The notes: a model not told the origin generated them from the sequence alone. Shown: positions 1-9,556, numbered from the stretch's first letter. The stretch is 64,000 nucleotides of DNA from Pedococcus badiiscoriae (GCF_013408925.1 NZ_JACCAB010000001.1:1736001-1800000), one strand, 5' to 3'. Made by a program: numbers and translations.

Positions 1-1
1 C

Positions 2-757
2 CCCGTCGCGCTGCCCGTCGAACCTCAGTGGAGCTCCGAACCGCAGTGGGCGCCCGAACCAGAGCAGGACCTCGTCCCGTGGGACGCGCCTGAGGGCGAG
101 GTGTCCGAGTGGCAGGCCGCTTGGGCGGGAGAGGTCGGCGAGCCCGACCCGCGCATCGGTCGGCCGGCACGCACCGGCACCCTGCTGGCCATGCTGGCGG
201 CCGTCGTGGCCGCGACGGCGGGCTTCCCCGTGGTGGCGGCCGCCATCGCGGTGCTCTGGTCGTGGGCTGCTCGCACCGCGGACCGGTCGGTGACCTCGCT
301 CGTGCTGCGCCGGCACCACCGAGGCCGCCGTCGCTCCGACGTTCCCGTGGCCGTCGTCGCCAGCCCTTGGCACCTCGTCGTGGGTGCACTCGCGACGGTG
401 GTCAGCGCGATCCTGCCGCTCCTGGTCGGGATCTGTGCGGTGTTCAGCGCCGCGCTCGCCACCGTCGCCGTCGTCGGCGGCTCGCCACACCCGAACTCCG
501 CGACGTCACTGGCCGTGGGCGCGCTCGTCGCGGCCCTGATGGCCTGGTGGGGTCCCGGCGGCTCCGGTCTGCGTCGCGGCTCGCGCAGCATCATCCGCGG
601 GGTCACCCCCGGGAAGCGGGCGACCCAGGTCGTGGTGGTGCTGCTCCTGGTCGCGGCCGGGGTGCTGGTCGTGTGGAGCCTGCAGCGCGCCGGCGTTCCG
701 CTGTGGTGGCCGATGCGTGCGCCTGCGGGGCTGCCCGGCGTCAGCCTCACCGGATGA
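2..757 (+). CDS. C-terminal part of a multi-pass membrane protein (gene runs off the left edge)
   Basis: The frame is open from the first bases, so the start lies outside the window. The visible protein begins with a Pro/Glu/Trp-rich stretch typical of a linker, then carries about five hydrophobic segments, including one around LVVGALATVVSAILPLLVG and a last one ending just before the C-terminus, with an Arg-rich cytoplasmic loop (RRHHRGRRRSD). A soluble domain followed by a proline-rich linker and a membrane tail resembles some actinobacterial Ser/Thr protein kinases, but no kinase motif is in view, so that is only a guess. The stop overlaps the start of the exporter gene by four bases (ATGA), which suggests translational coupling. 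Confidence 0.6.
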   Translation, partial: PVALPVEPQWSSEPQWAPEPEQDLVPWDAPEGEVSEWQAAWAGEVGEPDPRIGRPARTGTLLAMLAAVVAATAGFPVVAAAIAVLWSWAARTADRSVTSLVLRRHHRGRRRSDVPVAVVASPWHLVVGALATVVSAILPLLVGICAVFSAALATVAVVGGSPHPNSATSLAVGALVAALMAWWGPGGSGLRRGSRSIIRGVTPGKRATQVVVVLLLVAAGVLVVWSLQRAGVPLWWPMRAPAGLPGVSLTG

Positions 758-2340
758 CGCAGCGCGACCCGGGCGACCCGGGCGACCCGGGCCACGCCAC
801 CGACCCGGCCGCCACTCCGGCCGCCGCTCCGGCCGCCGCTCCGGCCGCCGCTCCGGCCGCCGCTCCGGGGCGGTCGACGCGACCCACCCGGCGCCGTCCC
901 ATGTTGCGACAGAGCCGGATCTGGCGTGGTGAGGAGCTCACCGAGACGCTCCCGATGATCGAGAGTCTTCGACACACGCCCTACCGCAATCCCCGGGTAC
1001 GTCAGGCTGCCGCCGAGGAGCGTGAGGCGCGGGCGTCCCTGGACCTGGCGCTGCGCGTCGGCGAGCTGATGCTGCGTTGCGGCGCGGGCGCTCCCCAGGT
1101 CGAGTCGTCCGTGGTCGCCGTCGCCGCGGCCGCCGGGTTGGACAACCTCGAGGTCGACATCACGCTGCAGTCGTTGCTCGTCCAGTGCTCGACCGGTTCC
1201 GGCGTGCCCATCACCATGCTCCGAGTGGTGCGGTCCTCGACGCGCGACTTCGCCAGGCTGACGGCGGTGCACGAGTTCGTGGAGAACCTCGTCGCCGGTT
1301 CCTACGACCGGGAGGCGGCGGCCGAGCAGCTGCTGGAGATCCGGCGGGCCCCGAGGTTCTGGCCCAAGTGGATGGTGCGTGGGTCGCTCGGCCTGCTGGC
1401 CGCGGCCATCGCCGTCATGCTCGGGGCCGGTCCGGTCCCTGCTCTCGTCGCCGGGGTGTCGGCCCTCTTTGTGGAGTATGCCGCTCGCGTCCTCGGGCGT
1501 GGTGGCCTGCCCGACTTCTACCAGTGCGCCATCGGCGGCTTCATGGCGACGACGATCGCCTGGGGTGCCTTCAGCCTGGGCGCTGGCGGGTGGCTGCCCG
1601 TGTCGTCGTCCGACTTCGCGTTCATCGTCGCCGGCGGGATCACCGTGCTGCTCCCGGGCCGCACGGTCGCCTCCGCCTTCGAGGACGCGATCTCGGGCTA
1701 CTCGGTCACGGGCGCGGGACGGATGTTCGCCGTCTTCCTGACGACGGCCGGCATCATCCTGGGAGTGGCCACGGGCCTGTCCCTCACCTTGGCCCTGACC
1801 AGTGCGCTCAACCTGGAGCTCGCCTCCCCCTCGATCTTGGCGACGAGAGCTCTCAACGCCCCACTTGCGCTGGCCGTCGGGGGCGCGTTCGTGGTGGGGG
1901 TGGCCGGCGCGGTGTCGTTGCGGAGCAGGCGGCTGCTGGTCCTGCCCTGTGGAGTGCTCTGCGCCGTCGGGGTCGCCGTGTCGCTCGCGGTGTCACACGT
2001 CGACCGGCTCGGCTTCCTGGCGGCGGCGGGCCTCGCGGCCACCGTGCTCGGTTGCGGCGGACGACTGCTGGCCCTGCGCATGGGAGCCCCGGCGATGGTG
2101 CTCGTCGTGCCGGCGTCCTATGGCCTGCTCCCCGGTCTGGCCATCTTCCGTGGGCTCTACGAGATGGTGAACGGGGCGTCCGCGAGCTCCGGCACGCTCG
2201 CCCTGCAGGGTGGCCTCACGACCCTGCTCGGGGCGATGGCCGCGCTGCTCGCCATCGCTGCCGGCAGCGTGCTGGGGGAGTTCATGGCCGCGCCGTTCGA
2301 CCGCCGCATCGTGCAGAAGCGGCGCGCTCGCCGCCGCTGA
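754..2340 (+). CDS. Threonine/serine exporter family protein (ThrE-like)
   Basis: A 528-residue membrane protein of the ThrE type, which in corynebacteria exports threonine and serine by proton antiport. The N-terminus is a Pro/Ala repeat tail (about residues 20-40). The conserved cytoplasmic domain follows at about 85-210; it starts near LDLALRVGELMLRCGAG and contains the VEVDITLQ-like core (here LEVDITLQSLLVQ). About ten hydrophobic segments fill the rest and the protein ends in a basic tail. ATG at 754 is chosen because it overlaps the preceding stop as ATGA and gives the normal family length; the frame stays open further upstream, but only as a shadow of the previous gene. Substrate specificity cannot be read from sequence. 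Confidence 0.85.
   Translation: MTQRDPGDPGDPGHATDPAATPAAAPAAAPAAAPAAAPGRSTRPTRRRPMLRQSRIWRGEELTETLPMIESLRHTPYRNPRVRQAAAEEREARASLDLALRVGELMLRCGAGAPQVESSVVAVAAAAGLDNLEVDITLQSLLVQCSTGSGVPITMLRVVRSSTRDFARLTAVHEFVENLVAGSYDREAAAEQLLEIRRAPRFWPKWMVRGSLGLLAAAIAVMLGAGPVPALVAGVSALFVEYAARVLGRGGLPDFYQCAIGGFMATTIAWGAFSLGAGGWLPVSSSDFAFIVAGGITVLLPGRTVASAFEDAISGYSVTGAGRMFAVFLTTAGIILGVATGLSLTLALTSALNLELASPSILATRALNAPLALAVGGAFVVGVAGAVSLRSRRLLVLPCGVLCAVGVAVSLAVSHVDRLGFLAAAGLAATVLGCGGRLLALRMGAPAMVLVVPASYGLLPGLAIFRGLYEMVNGASASSGTLALQGGLTTLLGAMAALLAIAAGSVLGEFMAAPFDRRIVQKRRARRR
811..870 (+). repeat. 12-bp tandem repeat encoding a Pro-Ala tail
   Basis: Five copies of a 12-bp unit (GCCGCTCCGGCC; the first copy has A for G and the last ends in GGGG) lie in frame in the thrE-like gene and encode PAAA blocks near the N-terminus. 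Copy number is likely to vary between strains. Confidence 0.85.
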
Positions 2341-2352
2341 CCGCCCGCGCAG

Positions 2353-2390
2353 ACGGGTCGTGGACGGGTCGTGGACGGGTCGTGGACGGG
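2353..2390. repeat. 11-bp tandem repeat, 3.5 copies
   Basis: The unit ACGGGTCGTGG is repeated at 2353, 2364 and 2375 with a partial fourth copy, just after the exporter stop codon. It is not in a supported gene. No terminator stem was identified here. Confidence 0.85.
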
Positions 2391-2529
2391 GGCTCTGGCC
2401 GGGGCTGCCGGGGTCGGCCATCGGTCAATATCGCCCAGTTGCTTGTCGCCTTGGGCGTGTCACGTCTACGGTGGACCACCTGCGCAAATGCGCGCTCACA
2501 ACTGCACACGGCATACCCACAGCCATGCA

Positions 2530-3469
<940 letters not shown>

Positions 3470-3554
3470 CCCCAGCGCGTATGCCGGGTGCTCCCGGATT
3501 CTCGACGCCGGTGCCTGCGCCGGTACCATCGTCGCCGTCTGCTGCGGCAGGCGT

Positions 3555-3627
3555 GCCGGCGTGGCGCAATTGGCAGCGCACTTGTCTTGTAAACAAGGGG
3601 TTAGGGGTTCAAGTCCCCTCGTCGGCT
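3555..3627 (+). tRNA. tRNA-Thr (anticodon TGT)
   Basis: A complete cloverleaf can be folded. The acceptor stem is GCCGGCG with CGTCGGC (one G-U pair), the anticodon arm is CTTGT-cttgtaa-ACAAG with anticodon TGT, and the T arm is AGGGG-TTCAAGT-CCCCT. T at 3627 is the discriminator; CCA is not encoded. It reads ACA, a rare threonine codon at this GC content. A GTATGCCG octamer lies 70 bp upstream. Confidence 0.95.
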
Positions 3628-3642
3628 CTCTGACCAGCACGC

Positions 3643-4065
3643 ATGCCTCAGCAGAAAGTGGCGCCGAGGGGGACGGAGCTTCAGGTGTTTGGTGAGGACG
3701 TGAAGCCGGGAGCCTTTGCCCAGGAGGATGAAGAGGGGCCCACCGAGAGCGATTGGATCCTCGTGGGTCAGCGCCGCTACAAGGTGCTCGCCGTCCCCAG
3801 TAAGCTCCCGACGTTTGTCCCCGAATTCTGTTGGGGCAGCATTCCCGGCTTGCTGGTGGGGCTCGTGATCTACCTCGTTGCCGAGCGGCGCTCGCAGACC
3901 TGGGCGGCCCGCGTCTACTGGCAGAAGAATCGCAGGATGGCCGTTCGGTATCACTGGTGGCTCCAACAGGAGTTCGGCAGCATGGACGAGGCCAAGGCTG
4001 AGGTCGCCGAACTCGTTCAGGCGTTACAAGCCGGTGTCGTGCCCGACCCCGTGCCTAGGTCATAG
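3643..4065 (+). CDS. Hypothetical one-helix membrane protein next to tRNA-Thr
   Basis: A 140-residue protein that I do not recognise. The N-terminal half is acidic and soluble. One hydrophobic segment lies at about 65-82 (IPGLLVGLVIYLVAE), and the C-terminal part is basic and Trp/Tyr-rich (ARVYWQKNRRMAVRYHWW), then helical and acidic. The gene starts 16 bp after the tRNA. Its base composition is visibly lower in GC than its neighbours and it uses codons such as TTT, GAT and AGT that are rare around it. Both points suggest acquisition by transfer at the tRNA, but no integrase or repeated tRNA end was seen. No clear Shine-Dalgarno precedes the ATG. Confidence 0.55.
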   Translation: MPQQKVAPRGTELQVFGEDVKPGAFAQEDEEGPTESDWILVGQRRYKVLAVPSKLPTFVPEFCWGSIPGLLVGLVIYLVAERRSQTWAARVYWQKNRRMAVRYHWWLQQEFGSMDEAKAEVAELVQALQAGVVPDPVPRS

Positions 4066-4346
4066 GAGTTCGTTCTCGGCCCCGCCGAGCTTCGCTCTGC
4101 CGCAGATGCGGATGTAACCACCGTGCGCGCAGCACCACCTAAGTTCGGATCCGTACTCACGGGCCGGGTGACGCCTTCGTCGACCCGGCATGACGCGGAT
4201 GTCGGGGGATCTTTCCTGCCGCGTGGACGTGAAGCGCAGGGATGCGTGCTGGCGCGGGGCAGCGGGAACGCAGCCTGGGCGTCCAGAGTGCGTCCAGCAG
4301 GGAGTGTCCCGCGTCACGTCCCCGGTCGAGCGGGGTCTTCACCTGT
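4066..4346. other. Gene-free stretch after the tRNA-Thr-linked gene
   Basis: No convincing gene is visible. Frames that stay open on either strand lack plausible starts or domain-like composition. The sequence is somewhat lower in GC than the window average at its left end. If the downstream anti-sigma gene starts at its furthest-upstream GTG (4242), the stretch shrinks by about 100 bp. Confidence 0.4.
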
Positions 4347-4772
4347 GTGGCGGGGCACCTATGGACGAGCGTCCAAGCCTTCGCCTATGCCGACCCCGAC
4401 ATCGTCGCCGCCCGGTCGGCGGCCCGGGAGCTGGCCGTCCGTGCAGGCTTCAGCGGAGCAGACCTGACCATGCTCGCGACGGCCGTGTCCGAGGTCGCGC
4501 GCAACATCGTCAGGTTCGCATCGACCGGCGAGGTGACGGTCGAGCTGCTCGATCGACCGCGACCCGGCATACGCGTCGTCGCTCGGGACACCGGGCCCGG
4601 GATCGCCGATGTGGGGCGTGCCCTGGAGGACGGATACAGCACCTGCCAGGGGCTCGGCCTGGGGCTTCCAGGAGCCAGACGGCTGATGGACGAGTTCAAC
4701 ATCGTCTCCGAGCCCGGGCACGGCACCACGGTGAGCATGACCAAATGGTTCGACACGAAGGGACGAGGATGA
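4347..4772 (+). CDS. Anti-sigma regulatory factor, RsbT-like GHKL kinase
   Basis: A GHKL-type ATPase of the RsbT/RsbW class that controls partner-switching stress signalling, normally by phosphorylating an STAS protein or binding a phosphatase. The N-box is TAVSEVARNIVRFA, where Glu and Asn coordinate ATP-Mg. The G1 box is ARDTGPGIAD and the G2 box is CQGLGLGLPGARRLMDEF, the shape typical of RsbT. The C-terminus is SEPGHGTTVSMTKW. The frame is open from 4242, but the domain begins near residue 10 of the GTG at 4347, chosen for family length (about 141 residues); the start is uncertain. No rsbR, rsbS or sigma gene is adjacent. The stop overlaps the next ATG (ATGA). Confidence 0.8.
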   Translation: MAGHLWTSVQAFAYADPDIVAARSAARELAVRAGFSGADLTMLATAVSEVARNIVRFASTGEVTVELLDRPRPGIRVVARDTGPGIADVGRALEDGYSTCQGLGLGLPGARRLMDEFNIVSEPGHGTTVSMTKWFDTKGRG

Positions 4773-5278
4773 ACGCCCAGGACACGCAGGATCAGCAGCA
4801 CGACCCGTACGCGCGCGACCAAGGACAGGACCAAGGGGAGCACCAGGGACACGACCAGGGACAGGACCCGGGACACGAGGAGCTCTCGCTGTCCGGCAAC
4901 CAGCTCCTCCGACCGTTGACAGAACGTGACATTTCGGATGATGATCTCAGGGCTTCAAGCAGTCGGGGCACCACGTCGTCAGTGCCCAGGAGGCTTCAGA
5001 TGAGCGAGTCGACCGAGACCGTCCACGGGGGTGAGCCGGGGACCATGCCGCTCGGGGGTTCGTCCGTGCGTGAGCTGCTCACCGAGCTCGCCGCGCTGGA
5101 GGACGCCACTCGCGGTAGTCGGGACTCCTCGTGCCCGGCCGCGACCCTGCAGTCGACGGATCTCCTCGCAGCCCTGGCTCGCGAGCAGGAGATCATCGAC
5201 GAGCTGCACGCTCGATGCCCAGAGGTCGCTCCGTCCATCGGTGCGGACGAGGTCGCGGGTCCGGCAACTCTCGTCTGA
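4769..5278 (+). CDS. Hypothetical protein with Gln/Asp/Gly/His repeat N-terminus
   Basis: A 169-residue hydrophilic protein of unknown function, coupled to the anti-sigma gene by an ATGA overlap. Residues 6-40 are a low-complexity run built from imperfect DQGQ/HQGH units; the underlying DNA around 4815-4885 is a degenerate CAGGGACA-type repeat. The C-terminal half (from about residue 78, starting MSESTE) is helical with a leucine-rich segment (VRELLTELAALEDA) and another near LLAALAREQEIIDELHARCPE. ATG at 5000 could start a shorter, conserved version, so the repeat part may be a separate or mispredicted extension. By position it could be an anti-sigma partner or effector, but nothing in the sequence proves that. 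Confidence 0.5.
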   Translation: MNAQDTQDQQHDPYARDQGQDQGEHQGHDQGQDPGHEELSLSGNQLLRPLTERDISDDDLRASSSRGTTSSVPRRLQMSESTETVHGGEPGTMPLGGSSVRELLTELAALEDATRGSRDSSCPAATLQSTDLLAALAREQEIIDELHARCPEVAPSIGADEVAGPATLV

Positions 5279-5297
5279 CCACCGCGCGGCAGACCGC

Positions 5298-6392
5298 TCA
5301 CGCGGCATACACCGCGACCTCGCTCGCCTTGACCGTGAAGACCACCTCCGAACCGGGGGCCAGGTGGAGTTCGCTCAGGGCCGCCGGGGTGATGTCCGCC
5401 GCCAGGTAGGCCGTGTGCACGCGGACCTGGTGACCGTGGGGTTCGAGGTCGGTGACCGTCCCTCGGACGACGTTGCGCGGGCTCCCGGCCGGGGCCTGGA
5501 GGTAGACGCCGACGGCACTCGGGCTGAAGACCGCCACCGCCGGAGCACCCTCGCCCAAGGTGTCGTCGCTGAGTCCTTCGATCCGTAGTCCCTCAGGTGT
5601 CGACACCGCTGCACCGTGGGCTGTACCCCGCACCAGGTTGAGCCCGGCGATGCGGGCCGCGAAGCCGCTCGTCGGCCGGGTGAGCACGCGGGACGTGGGT
5701 CCCTGCTCGACGACGCGGCCGTCCTCCACGACGGCGACGTCGTCGGCCAGCAGGACCGCGTCGAGGATGTCGTGGGTGACCAGGATCGTGGTGCGGTCCC
5801 GCAGCACCCGACGCAGCAGCTGACGGATCGCCGGGGCGGACTCCACGTCGAGGGCCGACAGCGGTTCGTCGAGGAGGAGCAGGTGCGGTTCGGTCGCCAG
5901 GGCGCGCGCGATGGCCACCCGTTGCGCCTGGCCCCCGGAGAGGGCTGCTGGCCGACGGTCGGCGAAGGCCTCGGCGTCGACCTGGCCGAGCCACTCCCGC
6001 GCTCGCTCGCGGGCGGCTCCTCGCGGCATACCTGCGCTGCGCGGGCCGAAGGCGACGTTGTCGAGCACCGACAGGTGCGGGAACAGCCGCGGCTCCTGGG
6101 CCAGCAGGGCCACACCCCGGGCGTGTGGGGGCACCCACTCGCCCTGGCCAGGGCGGGTCGCGACGAAGGAGCCGGAGTCGGTGTCGGAGTGGGCGTCGGA
6201 GTGGGAGTAGAGGATCCGGTCGTCGAGGGTGATCCGCCCGGTGTCGGGGCGCAGGAGCCCGGCGATGGACGCGAGGGCGGTGGACTTGCCGGCACCGTTC
6301 GGCCCGAGGAGCGCCAGGGTGCGGCCCGCCTCCACGGCGAGGGTGAGGTCGACCCCGCGCTGCGGAAACCTCACACGCGCGTCGAGCTTCAC
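5298..6392 (-). CDS. modC: Molybdate ABC transporter ATP-binding protein ModC
   Basis: The 364-residue ATPase of the molybdate importer. Walker A is GPNGAGKS at 30-37, the Q-loop is [16 protein letters not shown], the signature is LSGGQAQR at 151-158, and Walker B is [12 protein letters not shown] at 171-182. The switch His lies in VTHD. A TOBE domain at about 290-362 binds oxyanion. Residues 62-80 carry a Ser/His/Asp-rich insertion ([14 protein letters not shown]) encoded by short GTCGGAGTGG-type repeats near 6178-6210, absent from usual ModC proteins and sited between Walker A and the Q-loop. The start overlaps the modB stop by four bases. It is last in the order regulator-modA-modB-modC. 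Confidence 0.93.
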   Translation of the reverse strand: MKLDARVRFPQRGVDLTLAVEAGRTLALLGPNGAGKSTALASIAGLLRPDTGRITLDDRILYSHSDAHSDTDSGSFVATRPGQGEWVPPHARGVALLAQEPRLFPHLSVLDNVAFGPRSAGMPRGAARERAREWLGQVDAEAFADRRPAALSGGQAQRVAIARALATEPHLLLLDEPLSALDVESAPAIRQLLRRVLRDRTTILVTHDILDAVLLADDVAVVEDGRVVEQGPTSRVLTRPTSGFAARIAGLNLVRGTAHGAAVSTPEGLRIEGLSDDTLGEGAPAVAVFSPSAVGVYLQAPAGSPRNVVRGTVTDLEPHGHQVRVHTAYLAADITPAALSELHLAPGSEVVFTVKASEVAVYAA

Positions 6393-7198
6393 AGCGCTGT
6401 CCTCGACCGCCGGGTCAGCGCGATCACGACGGTGGCCACGACGACGAGGACCAGCGAGAGCGCCACGGCTGCCTGGGGATCGGTCTCACGCTGGAGGTAG
6501 ATCTCGAGCGGCAAGGTGCGGGTGACCCCCTGCAGGCTGCCGGCGAACGTGATGGTCGCGCCGAACTCGCCCAACGCGCGGGCGAAGGCGAGCACCGCGC
6601 CGGAGGCCAGCCCGGGCAGGACGAGTGGCAGGGTCACCCGCAGGAACACTGTCGTCGGGCGGGCGCCGAGGGTCGCGGCCACCTCCTCGAACCGTTGTCC
6701 GCCGGTGCGCAGCGCACCCTCGAGGCTGACGACGAGGAACGGCAGCGCGACGAACGTCTGGGCCATCACGACCGCAGTCGTGGAGAACGCGATCTGGAGC
6801 CCGAGGACCTCGATGGTGTGGCCGAGCAGCCCGCGCCGCCCGAACGTGTAGAGCAGCGCGATGCCGCCGACCACGGGCGGGAGCACGAGGGGGAGCAGGA
6901 CCAGCGACCGGGCGATCGACTGTCCGCGGAACTCGGTGCGTGCCAGGACGAGGGCCATCGGCACGCCGAACACGATGCACAGGACGGTGCTGGCGAGGGA
7001 CGTGCGCAGGCTCAGGGCCAGGGCGGCGCGGGAGGAGTCGGAGGTGATGAGGCTGCCGAAGCTGCCCCACTCGATCCGGGTGAGCATGGCCACCAGCGGC
7101 AGGACCACGAACATCGCACCGACCGCGGCGGGGACGAACACCCAGGCCGGCAGTCCCAGCGGCGGTCGTCCTCGGGGCATCGGGTGGACCAGGGGCAC
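6389..7198 (-). CDS. modB: Molybdate ABC transporter permease ModB
   Basis: A 269-residue inner-membrane permease with about six hydrophobic helices. The ATPase-docking EAA loop reads [26 protein letters not shown] in the C-terminal third, as in ModB/CysT-type permeases. It forms the channel through which molybdate passes from ModA, driven by ModC. It starts 11 bp after the modA stop and its own stop overlaps the modC start (ATGA), so the three genes are one transcription unit. The N-terminal [13 protein letters not shown] segment precedes the first helix; a slightly later start cannot be excluded. Confidence 0.92.
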   Translation of the reverse strand: MPLVHPMPRGRPPLGLPAWVFVPAAVGAMFVVLPLVAMLTRIEWGSFGSLITSDSSRAALALSLRTSLASTVLCIVFGVPMALVLARTEFRGQSIARSLVLLPLVLPPVVGGIALLYTFGRRGLLGHTIEVLGLQIAFSTTAVVMAQTFVALPFLVVSLEGALRTGGQRFEEVAATLGARPTTVFLRVTLPLVLPGLASGAVLAFARALGEFGATITFAGSLQGVTRTLPLEIYLQRETDPQAAVALSLVLVVVATVVIALTRRSRTAL

Positions 7199-7208
7199 GG
7201 CTGGCAGG

Positions 7209-8039
7209 CTACGGCTTGGCGAACCCGGCGGCGGCGAGGATGCCCTGACCCGCCTGGCCCGTGACCGCCTGGACGAAGGCCTGCGCCAGCGAGCCGTTCG
7301 TGCTGCGCTTGAGGGCGGCGATCGGGTAGGTGTTGACGGCGGACGAGGACTCGGCGAACTCGATGCCTTTGACCTTGTCGCCTGCTCCCTTGACGTCGGT
7401 GACGTAGACCAGGCCGGCGTCAGCCTCGCCCGAGGCGACCTTGCCGAGGACGTCGGTCACCGACTGCTCCTCGCTGACAGGCTTGACGTCGACCTTGGCA
7501 GCCCTCTCCACTGTGGCGGCTGCCGAGCCGCAGGGGACGGCCGGAGCGCACACCACGACCTTGATCCCGGGCTTGGCGAGGTCTGCGAGGCTCGTGATCT
7601 TCGCCGGGTTGCCCGGGGGGACGGCGATCTCGAGGGTGTTGGACGCGAAGTTCACGGGCTGGCCCGCGGTGAGTGAGGCCGTGGTGGCCTTCGCCATGTT
7701 CTTGGCGTCGGCCGAGGCGAACACATCGGCAGGCGCACCCTGCTGGATCTGGGAGACCAGGTCCGAGGACCCGGCGAAGTTGAACGTGACCGTGGTGCCG
7801 GGGTGGGCCTTCTCGAACTCGGCTCCGATGGCGGTGAAGGTCTTCTTCAGCGAGGCCGCGGCGAAGACGGTGATCTGACCGGACAGCGCCGCGGACGTTC
7901 CCGACGCGGACGTGCCCGACGAGGATGACGTCGAGGAGCCGGAGCTCGTGCCGTCGCCCGCGGTGGACCCGCAGGCCGCGGTCGCGAGGACGAGCGCCCC
8001 GGCGGCGAGGGTGGCCAGGGTACCGAAGGGGCGGATCAT
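7209..8039 (-). CDS. modA: Molybdate-binding lipoprotein ModA
   Basis: The 276-residue extracytoplasmic binding protein of the molybdate importer. It has a lipoprotein signal peptide (residues 1-23, ending LVLATAAC; the Cys would be lipidated, although TAAC is a weaker lipobox than LAGC). A Ser/Thr/Gly linker of about 30 residues follows. The mature domain opens with [21 protein letters not shown] and includes [25 protein letters not shown], the conserved ligand-binding ModA signature. The start ATG overlaps the stop of the upstream HTH-TOBE regulator (four bases). A longer frame exists upstream, but the signal peptide fixes this start. Confidence 0.93.
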   Translation of the reverse strand: MIRPFGTLATLAAGALVLATAACGSTAGDGTSSGSSTSSSSGTSASGTSAALSGQITVFAAASLKKTFTAIGAEFEKAHPGTTVTFNFAGSSDLVSQIQQGAPADVFASADAKNMAKATTASLTAGQPVNFASNTLEIAVPPGNPAKITSLADLAKPGIKVVVCAPAVPCGSAAATVERAAKVDVKPVSEEQSVTDVLGKVASGEADAGLVYVTDVKGAGDKVKGIEFAESSSAVNTYPIAALKRSTNGSLAQAFVQAVTGQAGQGILAAAGFAKP

Positions 8040-8440
8040 GATGCTCCTAGGGGAGTTTCGACGATGACGGTCGTGGACTTGACGACGGCGATGGCCACGG
8101 ATCCGAGCTCCAGCTTGAGGTCGTCCACGGCTTCGGAGCTCATCAGCGACACGACCCGGAACGGCCCGCACTGCATCTCGACCTGAGCCATCACGGTGTC
8201 CCGCGTGATGTCGGTGACGAGGCCGACGAACCGGTTGCGGGCCGAGCGACCGACGCCTGAGGGGTCCGCCACCGAGTGGGCCTGGTCGCGCGCCAGGAGC
8301 GCGACCTGGTAGCCGTCGACGACCTTGCGGCCTGCCTCGTCCGTGCTCGGCTCGAGGGCGCCACTGTCCACCCAGCGCCGGACCGTGTCGTCGCTGACGC
8401 CGAGGAACGACGCCGCATCCTTGATCCTCATGAGCGGCAT
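8036..8440 (-). CDS. HTH-TOBE molybdenum-responsive DNA-binding protein
   Basis: A 134-residue two-domain protein. The N-terminus is a MerR/excisionase-type helix-turn-helix (MRIKDAASFLGVSDDTVRRWVDSGAL, residues 4-29). The C-terminus is a Mop/TOBE molybdate-binding domain at about 67-132 (SARNRFVGLVTDITRDTVMAQVEM; AVVKSTTVIVE). This is the actinobacterial molbindin-regulator arrangement that replaces ModE. It is the first gene of the mod operon, overlapping modA by four bases, and likely senses cytoplasmic molybdate and represses the operon. No clear operator palindrome was found in the 40 bp before its start. Confidence 0.85.
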   Translation of the reverse strand: MPLMRIKDAASFLGVSDDTVRRWVDSGALEPSTDEAGRKVVDGYQVALLARDQAHSVADPSGVGRSARNRFVGLVTDITRDTVMAQVEMQCGPFRVVSLMSSEAVDDLKLELGSVAIAVVKSTTVIVETPLGAS

Positions 8441-8482
8441 GAGACCTACTCTATCGCCGCAAGTGCGGATCAGGGAACGGCG

Positions 8483-9466
8483 TCAGTCCGCTTCTGCCGC
8501 GTCGGGCTCGGGTGGCTCGGGGGCACCGTCCCGCTCGTCGCGCTCCGCCCACTCGATGAGCTGGTCGATCTCGAACACCGCGTCGTCGATGCCGGCGTGA
8601 AGGTCGCCGAGCTCGGCATACCGGGCTGGCATCGTCGCGATGGTGAAGTCGTCGGGGACGACGTGGTCGACCTCGTCCCACCGGATGGGCGCCGAGACCG
8701 TGCCGATCGCGTTGCCCCGCACCGAGTAGGCCGCGGCGATGGTGTGGTCGCGGGCGTTCTGGTTGTAGTCGATGAACAGGTCGGCCGGGTCGCGGTCCTT
8801 GCGCCACCACGTGGTGGTGACGTCGTCCGGCATACGTCGCTCGACCTCGCGCGCGAAGGCGAGGGCCCCTCGCCGCACGTCCTTGAACCCCCACTCGGGC
8901 GCGATCCGCACGTAGACGTGCAGCCCTGACCCGCCGCTGGTCTTGGGCCAGCCCACCGCCCCGAGCTCGTCGAGCACCTCGTGGGCCACGTGGGCCACTC
9001 GCTGCACCCGGTCCCACGGGCAGTCGGGCCCCGGGTCGAGGTCGATCCGCCACTCGTCCGGCTTCTCGACGTCGGCCCGCCGGCTGTTCCACGGGTGGAA
9101 CTCCACCGTGCTCATCTGCACGGCCCAGATCACCTGGGCCAGCTCGGTGACGCACAGCTCGTCGGCCGTGCGGTTCCACCGCGGGAAGGTGAGTCGCACG
9201 GTGTCGACCCACGGCGGCGCGCCCTGCGGGATCCGTTTCTGGTGCACCTTGTCTCCGCCGCCGACGCCCTTGGGGAACCGGTGCAGCATGCACGGCCGCT
9301 CGCGCAACGCGTTGACGATCCCGTCGCCCACGGACAGGTAGTAGTTGACGAGGTCGAGCTTGGTCTCGCCGCGCGCCGGGAAGTAGACGCGGTCGGGGTT
9401 GGAGATGCGCACGTCGCGCTCGCCGACCTCGACCTCGACCGCGGGCGAGCTCGCCTTGGATGCCAT
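8483..9466 (-). CDS. LigD-type polymerase/primase domain protein (stand-alone PolDom)
   Basis: A 327-residue archaeo-eukaryotic primase-fold protein equivalent to the polymerase domain of LigD, used in bacterial non-homologous end joining to fill or add nucleotides (often ribonucleotides) at broken ends with Ku. Visible motifs are the opening LDLVNYYLSVGDGIVNALRERP, the metal-binding DLDPGP (142-147), the SGGSGLHVYVRI motif around 178-189, and the late ARDHTIAAAYSVRG segment with IRWDEV. Ligase and phosphoesterase domains are absent, which is usual in actinobacteria where these parts are separate genes. Ku is not adjacent. An acidic Pro/Glu tail ends the protein. Confidence 0.88.
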   Translation of the reverse strand: MASKASSPAVEVEVGERDVRISNPDRVYFPARGETKLDLVNYYLSVGDGIVNALRERPCMLHRFPKGVGGGDKVHQKRIPQGAPPWVDTVRLTFPRWNRTADELCVTELAQVIWAVQMSTVEFHPWNSRRADVEKPDEWRIDLDPGPDCPWDRVQRVAHVAHEVLDELGAVGWPKTSGGSGLHVYVRIAPEWGFKDVRRGALAFAREVERRMPDDVTTTWWRKDRDPADLFIDYNQNARDHTIAAAYSVRGNAIGTVSAPIRWDEVDHVVPDDFTIATMPARYAELGDLHAGIDDAVFEIDQLIEWAERDERDGAPEPPEPDAAEAD

Positions 9467-9556
9467 GCCCCCACGCTACGGGCGGGTATGCCGCGCTGCC
9501 ACGCCCAGCCACACCGTCGCCTGTTCGGCGTGTGGGCGCGGTCGTATGCTCGGCCC

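Noticed and set aside
811..870. Possible CRISPR-like repeat array
   Set aside because: The units are 12 bp, contiguous, without spacers, in frame and encode a Pro-Ala tail. The 27-bp duplication in pepD also has no spacers. No CRISPR array or cas gene is present.
3555..5278. An integrated element with tRNA-Thr as attachment site
   Set aside because: By eye no second copy of the tRNA 3' end and no integrase gene were found nearby. Only composition supports it, so it is kept as a weak finding, not a mobile element.
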